Shown here one piece after another: positions 5,796-10,944 of a stretch of 10,944 nt of DNA (its first letter is position 1; each line of letters opens with the position of its first letter). The position numbers were made by a program, and so were the translations under genes. The notes below the pieces were generated by a model. That model was not told where the DNA came from, searched no databases, and saw nothing but the letters and a program-made list of their open reading frames with translations. Origin of the DNA: an uncultured Bacteroides sp. (GTDB taxonomy: Bacteria; Bacteroidota; Bacteroidia; Bacteroidales; Bacteroidaceae); the NCBI GenBank assembly GCA_947071285.1, contig CAMTFK010000157.1, positions 1 to 10,944 on the forward strand. Reading direction: 5' to 3'.

Positions 5796-6812
5796 CTATA
5801 ATTGCGAGAAGTATTTCTTCCCACGGCAGTAATACTGCGCCAAGATACTGCTTTTTGTCCATTCGGGTATCACGGAAAGGGAAGTTTTTTTTAAGTTCTC
5901 TTCACGGGCCGGAGTGAAGGAGGAACGCAACGAACGATATTCACGTCGGGCACGAATCACTGCCAATGCGTTGGAAAACTGCATTTTAAGTAAAAAGTTC
6001 AATGCCGCCACATAGTCGAGAAAAGCGCGTATACGCATCACCGGAACCAATTCTTCTGCCGGCAGGTTCTTGTAGAGCATGACAAGATTATTACGGAAAT
6101 TGAGGAAAGTCTTACGGGGATTTTCTTTTTTCAGTGTAGCACCACCTACATGATAAACCACGCTCTGCGGCACACATACAATCTGCCGTCCCCGGGCACG
6201 AAGCCGCCAACACAAGTCTATCTCCTCCATATGGGCAAAGAAGCGTCCGTCCAGTCCGCCGGCTTCGCGATAATCTTCCAGACGGATGAACAGAGCCGCA
6301 CCCGTAGCCCAGAACACAGGAATGATGGTGTCATACTGTCCTCTGTCCTCTTCTACCACCCCCATAATCCGGCCGCGACAAAACGGGTAACCATAACGGT
6401 CGAGAAAGCCGCCCGCTGCCCCGGCATATTCAAACATCTGCTTCTGCCGGCAACTACGTATTTTGGGTTGGCAGGCAGCCGCCTCAGGATGTGCGTCCAT
6501 ATAAGTGGTCAATGGGCGGAGCCAATGTCCGGTTACTTCCACATCCGAATTGAGAAGTACCACGTACTCGGCATCCACCTGCTGCAAAGCCAGATTATAG
6601 CCATCGGCAAAACCATTATTTTCTTTCAGCAAGATTAAGCGCACGGAAGGGAACTCGCGGCGGAGCATCTCCACAGACGCATCCGTAGAACCGTTATCCG
6701 CCACATACACCACCGCGCCGTCAGCCTCGGAATGGCTTACCACGGAAGGAAGAAACGAACGGAGCATATCACATCCGTTCCAGTTCAATATGACGACTGC
6801 TATCTTATCCAT
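5796..6812 (-). CDS. Family 2 glycosyltransferase (GT-A fold)
   Basis: A 338-residue inverting glycosyltransferase of the GT2 type, related in pattern to rhamnosyltransferase-like enzymes that build cell-surface glycans. The N-terminal IAVVILNWNG (4-13) starts the GT-A nucleotide-binding fold; VADNGSTD (37-44) is the typical DxSxD-like site for the nucleotide; NNGFADGYN (65-73) and LLNSDVE (86-92, the DxD-like metal site) follow; MEEIDLCWR (195-203) carries the likely catalytic acidic residues, and VYHVGGAT (219-226) is also typical. The C-terminal 80 residues are basic and partly amphipathic, fitting peripheral membrane binding. Its ATG overlaps the end of the acyltransferase gene by 8 bases, so translation is probably coupled. 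Donor sugar and acceptor cannot be read from sequence; adjacency to an LpxL-type enzyme suggests a lipid-linked or lipopolysaccharide acceptor, by inference only. Confidence 0.9.
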   Translation of the reverse strand: MDKIAVVILNWNGCDMLRSFLPSVVSHSEADGAVVYVADNGSTDASVEMLRREFPSVRLILLKENNGFADGYNLALQQVDAEYVVLLNSDVEVTGHWLRPLTTYMDAHPEAAACQPKIRSCRQKQMFEYAGAAGGFLDRYGYPFCRGRIMGVVEEDRGQYDTIIPVFWATGAALFIRLEDYREAGGLDGRFFAHMEEIDLCWRLRARGRQIVCVPQSVVYHVGGATLKKENPRKTFLNFRNNLVMLYKNLPAEELVPVMRIRAFLDYVAALNFLLKMQFSNALAVIRARREYRSLRSSFTPAREENLKKTSLSVIPEWTKSSILAQYYCRGKKYFSQL

Positions 6813-7704
6813 TATGTTTCACATCTTCGCGTTTCAGTTTCCAGCGCTTATGCGACCAGAACCAATAAGCGGGGTCACGGCGGATGGTTTGCTCCAGGCG
6901 ACGCGCAAAGAGTTCGGTAATTTCTCCATCGGCAGTCTGCTTCGGGTTTTCAGTCAGCAAGTCAAAATAGGCTTTACAATATCCTCTGCGATGTTTTTCC
7001 AACTCGCAATAAAAAACAGGATAGTTCATCATCTTGGCAATGCGCTCACCTCCATCCATAAATACGGTGTCCTGATTCAGGAAAGTAGTCCAGTGGTTGG
7101 CTTCATTGCGATTGGGCGACTGGTCGGTTATCAGCCCCACAACCACCCGTTTACCCTCTCGACGCAACCGTATGATTTCGCGGGCAGTAGAATGTTTCGG
7201 CACATTGTAACCACCGTGGCGGGCACGGATAATCTTAAACATCTCGTCCACATACTTGTTTCGCAAAGGTTTATAGACTTGCAACGGCACATCGCCCGGC
7301 TTCATGAAGGCTCCCATCGCCGTCAGCCACTCAAAGTTGGCATAGTGGGGAATGAGCACAACGATACCTCCGTGCTTTTCAATCATGGCAAGATATTCTT
7401 CGGTATTGCCATACTCCATACGCCGGGAAAGGTCTTCGAACGACATACGCATCATCTTGATTTCCTCCAGCATGTAGTCGCAGATATAGTGATAAAACTC
7501 ACGTTCAAGCTCACGCAACTCTGCTGCGGACTTCTCAGGAAAAGAGTTCTTCAGATTCCTGCGGATTACCCCACGACGATAATGCACCACATACCGCATC
7601 AGGAAATAGAGTCCATCGGAAAGTATATAGAGCAACCGGAAAGGGAGCAGTGCCAAAAGCCACATACCCGCGTAGGTCAGCCAGTAGACAAGTTTCGATT
7701 TCAT
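6805..7704 (-). CDS. LpxL/HtrB-family lipid A-type acyltransferase
   Basis: A 299-residue inner-membrane acyltransferase of the lysophospholipid / lipid A late-acyltransferase family, which moves an acyl chain from acyl-ACP to a glycolipid such as a lipid A precursor. Features in order: an N-terminal hydrophobic anchor (about 7-40), the catalytic HxxxxE box H120-YANF-E125, a substrate-loop region QVYKPLRNKY (142-151), TDQSPN (193-198) and a C-terminal WFWSHKRWK (281-289), all typical of the LpxL/HtrB group. Length is normal for the family. It lies 18 bases after mtaB and overlaps the GT2 gene by 8 bases, so the three are one operon. The exact acceptor is not decidable here: lipid A is most likely; an aminolipid or other glycolipid is possible. 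Confidence 0.92.
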   Translation of the reverse strand: MKSKLVYWLTYAGMWLLALLPFRLLYILSDGLYFLMRYVVHYRRGVIRRNLKNSFPEKSAAELRELEREFYHYICDYMLEEIKMMRMSFEDLSRRMEYGNTEEYLAMIEKHGGIVVLIPHYANFEWLTAMGAFMKPGDVPLQVYKPLRNKYVDEMFKIIRARHGGYNVPKHSTAREIIRLRREGKRVVVGLITDQSPNRNEANHWTTFLNQDTVFMDGGERIAKMMNYPVFYCELEKHRRGYCKAYFDLLTENPKQTADGEITELFARRLEQTIRRDPAYWFWSHKRWKLKREDVKHNG

Positions 7705-7722
7705 ATTCTTTCTTATACCTTA

Positions 7723-9042
7723 TTATAATAGGAGTGTTCCCTGCAAAGCCGTTCCGTCTTCATTGAAATCGCCCAGGCGGACGGATACCACCTGATTATC
7801 CAGAGTATCCTGATGGGGAACTTCCACACGGATATAGTTGGCGGTGAAGCCGTGCATAGGTGCATCCGGTTTGGAGCGTTCCAGCAATACGGGCATGGTT
7901 TGCCCGATATGGCGGGCGTAAAATGCACGCGTCTTTTCGTCCGAAAGTTCCAGTAGGCGCTGACTGCGGCGATGTTTTACTTCCGGGCTCACCACGTGGT
8001 CTATCTTCAAGGCCTGCGTGCCGGGACGTTCGGAATAACTGAACACATGGAGCTGGGTCACATCCAAGCTCTTGATAAATTCATAAGCCTGCTCAAAGTA
8101 TTCATCCGTTTCGCCACGTGTGCCCACAATCACATCCACACCGATAAATGCATCGGGCATCACTTCTTTCACCCTCCGCACTTTGGAAGCGAAAAGTGCC
8201 GTATCATACCTGCGGCGCATCAGTTGCAACACTTCGTCGCTGCCGGATTGCAACGGAATATGGAAGTGCGGCATGAAACTGCGGGAATGGGAAACGAATT
8301 CGATAATCTCATCAGTAAGCAAATTCGGTTCGATGGAGGAGATGCGATAACGTTCGATGCCCTCCACTTCATCCAGCGCCTTCACCAGGTCGAAGAAAGT
8401 CTCCCCGGTACTCTTGCCGAAGTCGCCGATATTGACACCTGTCAGCACGATTTCTTTTCCGCCATCGGCTGCCGCCTGACGCGCCTGCTCCACCATGGAA
8501 GCCACTGTTCCGTTACGACTCCGCCCACGGGCAAAAGGAATGGTACAATAAGAACAGAAGTAATCGCAACCGTCCTGCACTTTCAAGAAATAGCGTGTGC
8601 GGTCGCCGCGCGAACAGGACGGGGCAAACGAATGGATGTCTTTCAGCGCCGAAGTGTGCGCTTCACCGGACTCATGCTTTTGCAAATCGCCCAGATACTG
8701 AAGCAAATCTTTCTTCTGCTCGGCACCGAGCACAACATCTACTCCTTCTATTTTAGCCACAGCTTCGGGTTTCAACTGGGCATAACAGCCGGTCACAACT
8801 ACGAAAGCGCCCGGATGCTGCTTCACCAGGCGATGAATGGCCTGACGGCATTTCTTGTCCGCCACTTCCGTCACCGAACAGGTGTTCACCACACAGATGT
8901 CCGCCTTCTCTCCCTTGCGTGCCGTGCGCACGCCCGCTTCGCGCAAAATCTTACCGATAGTGGAGGTCTCGGAGAAGTTCAGTTTGCACCCCAACGTATA
9001 ATAAACCGCTGTCTTATCTTGAAATATAGTGGTATCAATCAT
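7723..9042 (-). CDS. mtaB: tRNA t6A37 methylthiotransferase MtaB
   Basis: MtaB is a radical-SAM enzyme with two [4Fe-4S] clusters that adds a methylthio group to N6-threonylcarbamoyladenosine at tRNA position 37, improving decoding of ANN codons. The 439-residue protein has the full layout: an N-terminal UPF0004 domain with three cluster cysteines (Cys19 in TLGCKLN, Cys55 in NTC, Cys86 in TGCYAQ), then the radical-SAM motif CDYFCSYC (Cys159, Cys163, Cys166) followed by IPFARGRSR, SSIEPN (235-240), HIPLQSGS (262-269) and a C-terminal TRAM-like domain from about 377. The TLGCK start and the GRSRN form point to MtaB over MiaB (which has a TYGCQMN type start) and RimO. The ATG lies 25 bases downstream of a - strand TAACTTTG box. 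It heads a three-gene operon with the acyltransferase and glycosyltransferase. Confidence 0.94.
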   Translation of the reverse strand: MIDTTIFQDKTAVYYTLGCKLNFSETSTIGKILREAGVRTARKGEKADICVVNTCSVTEVADKKCRQAIHRLVKQHPGAFVVVTGCYAQLKPEAVAKIEGVDVVLGAEQKKDLLQYLGDLQKHESGEAHTSALKDIHSFAPSCSRGDRTRYFLKVQDGCDYFCSYCTIPFARGRSRNGTVASMVEQARQAAADGGKEIVLTGVNIGDFGKSTGETFFDLVKALDEVEGIERYRISSIEPNLLTDEIIEFVSHSRSFMPHFHIPLQSGSDEVLQLMRRRYDTALFASKVRRVKEVMPDAFIGVDVIVGTRGETDEYFEQAYEFIKSLDVTQLHVFSYSERPGTQALKIDHVVSPEVKHRRSQRLLELSDEKTRAFYARHIGQTMPVLLERSKPDAPMHGFTANYIRVEVPHQDTLDNQVVSVRLGDFNEDGTALQGTLLL

Positions 9043-9066
9043 ATCTATCTAAACACATTTCCGCCA

Positions 9067-9074
9067 CAAAGTTA
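9067..9074 (-). promoter_or_regulatory. Putative -7 box of the mtaB operon
   Basis: On the - strand bases 9074-9067 read TAACTTTG, a match to TAnnTTTG, placing transcription start near 9060 and leaving a leader of about 18 bases before the mtaB ATG. The -33 region (about 9094-9097) is not a good match. It is divergent from the + strand box at 9097-9104. Confidence 0.6.
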
Positions 9075-9079
9075 CATAT

Positions 9080-9092
9080 AATTCTTAGAATT
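9080..9092. promoter_or_regulatory. 13-bp palindrome between two divergent promoters
   Basis: AATTCT, one T, then AGAATT form a perfect inverted repeat centred on 9086, midway between the - strand -7 box (9067-9074) and the + strand -7 box (9097-9104). Its place would let a bound dimer affect both promoters. It is short and AT-rich, so chance is a real alternative. Confidence 0.35.
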
Positions 9093-9096
9093 TTCC

Positions 9097-9104
9097 TACT
9101 TTTG
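9097..9104 (+). promoter_or_regulatory. Putative -7 box of the acyl-CoA synthetase gene
   Basis: TACTTTTG followed by CA matches TAnnTTTG and lies 23 bases before the ATG at 9128, giving a leader of roughly 17 bases. No clear -33 element is seen. This confirms the first ATG at 9128 as the likely start. Confidence 0.6.
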
Positions 9105-9127
9105 CACAATTCATCAATTTTCGTGCA

Positions 9128-10801
9128 ATGATACAAGAAAACTTTATCAAACTCTACGAACAGAGTTTCCGTGAGAATTGGGACCTCCCCTGCTACACCG
9201 ATTACGGTGAAGATGAGAGTTATACCTACGGACAAGTAGCGCAAGAAATAGCTAAATTGCACTTACTGTTCAAACATTGCAGCCTGCGGCGGGGCGACAA
9301 AATTGCCATTATCGGCAAGAACAATGCCCGTTGGTGCATTGCCTACATGGCCACCATCACCTACGGCGCCATTGTGGTTCCCATCCTGCAGGATTTCAAT
9401 CCGAACGATGTACATCATATAGTCAATCATTCCGAATCCGTATTCCTTTTTACCAGCGATTCCATCTGGGAACATCTGGAAGAAGAACGCCTGACCGGAC
9501 TACGTGCCGTGTTCTCCCTCTCCGACTTCCGCTGCCTGCATCAGCGCGACGGCGAAACAGTAAATCGTTTCCTCAAGCATCTGGATGAAGAACTGCACGA
9601 GACTTATCCAAAAGGTTTCCGTCGGGAAGATGTGGAATACACCACTCTTTCCAATGATAAGGTAATGTTGCTGAACTACACTTCGGGCACCACCGGTTTC
9701 AGTAAGGGCGTCATGCTGACGGGAAACAACCTGGCCGGAAACGTCACCTTCGGCATCCGCACCGAGTTATTGAAAAAAGGAGATAAAGTTCTGTCTTTCC
9801 TACCGTTGGCTCATGCCTATGGTTGTGCTTTCGACTTCCTCACGGCTACTGCTGTGGGTACCCATGTCACGCTTTTGGGTAAAGTTCCTTCTCCCAAGAT
9901 TCTGATGAAAGCCTTTGAAGAAGTAAAGCCGAACCTGATAATCACCGTACCGCTCGTTATCGAGAAAATCTATAAAAACGTCATCCAGCCCATCATCAAC
10001 AAAAAGACCATGAAGTGGGCACTCAGCATCCCCTTGCTCGATGGCCAAATCTACGGACAAATCCGCAAGAAACTGGTGGATGCGCTGGGCGGACGCTTCA
10101 AGGAAGTCATCATCGGCGGAGCTGCCATGAATCCGGAAGTAGAAGAATTTTTCTATCGCATCAAATTCCCATTCACCATCGGTTATGGCATGACGGAGTG
10201 TGCACCACTTATCAGCTATGCACCCTGGAATGAATTTGTCCCGACTTCCTCCGGCCGTGTGCTCGATATAATGGAAGCACGTATCTATAAAGAAGATCCT
10301 GAAGCCGAAATTGGTGAAATTCAGGTACGTGGCGAAAATGTGATGGCCGGATATTACAAAAATCCCGAAGCCACCCAAGAAGTCTTCACCAAAGACGGCT
10401 GGCTACGCACCGGCGATTTAGGGAAACTGGATAATAATGGCAACCTCTATATCCGTGGCCGCAGCAAAACCATGATTCTCAGCTCCAGTGGCCAGAACAT
10501 CTTCCCCGAAGAAATCGAAGCACGTCTCAACAACCTGCCGTTTGTACTGGAAAGCCTTGTCATTGAGCGTAATAAGAAACTGGTAGCTCTGGTTTATGCC
10601 GATTACGAAGCTCTGGATTCTCTTGGATTGAACCAACCGGAAAACCTGAAAGCCATCATGGACGAAAATCTGAAGAACTTGAATAGCATCGTGGCGGGAT
10701 ACGAAAAAGTAAGCCAGATTCAGCTTTATCCGACTGAGTTTGAGAAGACTCCCAAAAGAAGCATCAAACGCTACTTATATAACAGTATTGCAGAAGATTA
10801 G
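9128..10801 (+). CDS. AMP-forming long-chain acyl-CoA synthetase-like enzyme
   Basis: A 557-residue member of the ANL (AMP-dependent synthetase) superfamily, which activates a carboxylic acid as acyl-AMP and passes it to coenzyme A or another thiol. Motifs in order: the ATP-binding loop YTSGTTGFSKG (184-194), FLPLAHAYG (224-232), the adenylate pocket GYGMTE (352-357), GWLRTGD with Asp430 (424-430), the hinge region GRSKTMILSSSGQNIFPEEIE (444-464; Arg445), and a C-terminal TPKRSIKR (541-548) in which Lys547 takes the place of the catalytic lysine. The overall form resembles bacterial long-chain fatty acid:CoA ligases. It is shorter at the C-terminus than many FadD-like enzymes but has both subdomains. 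No acyl-carrier partner is adjacent; the divergent mtaB-acyltransferase operon suggests lipid recycling or activation of host or membrane fatty acids. Substrate is not readable, so I give no gene symbol. Confidence 0.92.
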   Translation: MIQENFIKLYEQSFRENWDLPCYTDYGEDESYTYGQVAQEIAKLHLLFKHCSLRRGDKIAIIGKNNARWCIAYMATITYGAIVVPILQDFNPNDVHHIVNHSESVFLFTSDSIWEHLEEERLTGLRAVFSLSDFRCLHQRDGETVNRFLKHLDEELHETYPKGFRREDVEYTTLSNDKVMLLNYTSGTTGFSKGVMLTGNNLAGNVTFGIRTELLKKGDKVLSFLPLAHAYGCAFDFLTATAVGTHVTLLGKVPSPKILMKAFEEVKPNLIITVPLVIEKIYKNVIQPIINKKTMKWALSIPLLDGQIYGQIRKKLVDALGGRFKEVIIGGAAMNPEVEEFFYRIKFPFTIGYGMTECAPLISYAPWNEFVPTSSGRVLDIMEARIYKEDPEAEIGEIQVRGENVMAGYYKNPEATQEVFTKDGWLRTGDLGKLDNNGNLYIRGRSKTMILSSSGQNIFPEEIEARLNNLPFVLESLVIERNKKLVALVYADYEALDSLGLNQPENLKAIMDENLKNLNSIVAGYEKVSQIQLYPTEFEKTPKRSIKRYLYNSIAED

Positions 10802-10818
10802 TATGTTTTATAACATAC
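10801..10818 (+). terminator. Weak hairpin overlapping the stop of the acyl-CoA synthetase gene
   Basis: GTATGTT (10801-10807) pairs perfectly with AACATAC (10812-10818) around a 4-base loop, beginning on the last base of the TAG stop. No U tract follows, so it may be a weak terminator or a 3' end protecting hairpin, or chance. Confidence 0.35.
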
Positions 10819-10900
10819 AAAAAGGTCGAGAAAAGCGCTGAGCTCCAAAAAAAACATAAAAAAAGTTGGTATTTGGAGAACAACATATTGAAAAAGTACA

Positions 10901-10908
10901 TACCTTTG
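10901..10908 (+). promoter_or_regulatory. Putative -7 promoter box for a gene beyond the window
   Basis: TACCTTTG followed by CA is a good match to TAnnTTTG. A TTTG at 10872-10875 could be the -33 element, though the 25-base spacing is longer than usual. The A-rich tract upstream (about 10847-10864) is typical of strong Bacteroides promoters. No start codon with a convincing frame is present before the window ends. Confidence 0.6.
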
Positions 10909-10944
10909 CAACGTTTTAATAAAGCAATTGATTGTATTACGTTT

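Noticed and set aside
6790..7728. A 312-codon open frame on the + strand opposite the acyltransferase gene
   Set aside because: It shadows a gene whose catalytic HxxxxE and TDQ motifs are in the - strand frame; the + strand product resembles no known protein.
7972..9081. A 369-codon open frame on the + strand opposite mtaB
   Set aside because: It is antisense to a fully recognisable mtaB, has no promoter-like box or family pattern, and its length reflects the codon bias of the real gene.
9800..10378. A 192-codon open frame on the - strand inside the acyl-CoA synthetase gene
   Set aside because: The + strand frame carries conserved ANL motifs throughout this interval; the antisense product has no recognisable features.
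10843..10878. CTCCAAA and TTTGGAG as an inverted repeat around the A-rich tract
   Set aside because: Seven-base arms separated by 22 bases are weak, and the right arm overlaps the possible -33 region of the downstream promoter.

Overview
The window looks like a draft-assembly contig from a Bacteroides-type bacterium (Bacteroidota). Upstream of several genes are matches to the Bacteroidota -7 box TAnnTTTG instead of a sigma70 -10 box, start codons lack Shine-Dalgarno sequences, and the lipoproteins have the short signal peptides and polar or acidic residues after the cysteine usual in this phylum. The families present (a TPR/transmembrane/coiled-coil regulator, a DUF3244-like secreted protein, MtaB next to a lipid A-type acyltransferase and a GT2 glycosyltransferase) fit the same group. 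Bases 1-55 are not biological: they read as an Illumina Nextera i5 adapter left on the contig end.

Left half (about 56-5050, all genes on +, AT-rich): a lipoprotein-anchored TPR protein with a membrane segment, a coiled coil and a degenerate C-terminal helix-turn-helix-like segment (114-1817); after a second promoter, a small secreted DUF3244-like protein (1942-2325) and a large lipoprotein of unknown function (2361-3974); a 15-bp perfect hairpin; a small acidic surface-type lipoprotein (4059-4487); and, in the same frame after one stop codon, a 107-codon piece that looks like the C-terminal strands of an outer-membrane beta-barrel (4491-4814). This is accessory, envelope-directed material with no recognised function, and it holds the best candidates for something undescribed. 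A roughly 330-base gap with two hairpins closes it.

Right half (about 5050-10801, visibly richer in G+C): ordinary chromosomal genes. On the - strand, read right to left, are mtaB (tRNA methylthiotransferase), an LpxL/HtrB-type acyltransferase and a GT2 glycosyltransferase, packed as an operon (18-nt gap, then an 8-nt overlap). A 128-base gap with a 32-bp perfect inverted repeat follows, then mgsA (methylglyoxal synthase) and its terminator. Divergent from mtaB, and sharing an 85-bp promoter region with it, is a long-chain acyl-CoA synthetase-like gene (9128-10801). The window ends with another TAnnTTTG promoter pointing at a gene outside it.

How they fit together: acyl-CoA synthetase, acyltransferase and glycosyltransferase all fit lipid or envelope glycolipid work; MtaB modifies tRNA; MgsA opens the methylglyoxal bypass of glycolysis. 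The left-hand genes may form a separate sensing and cell-surface module. That link rests on adjacency, shared strand and shared composition only.
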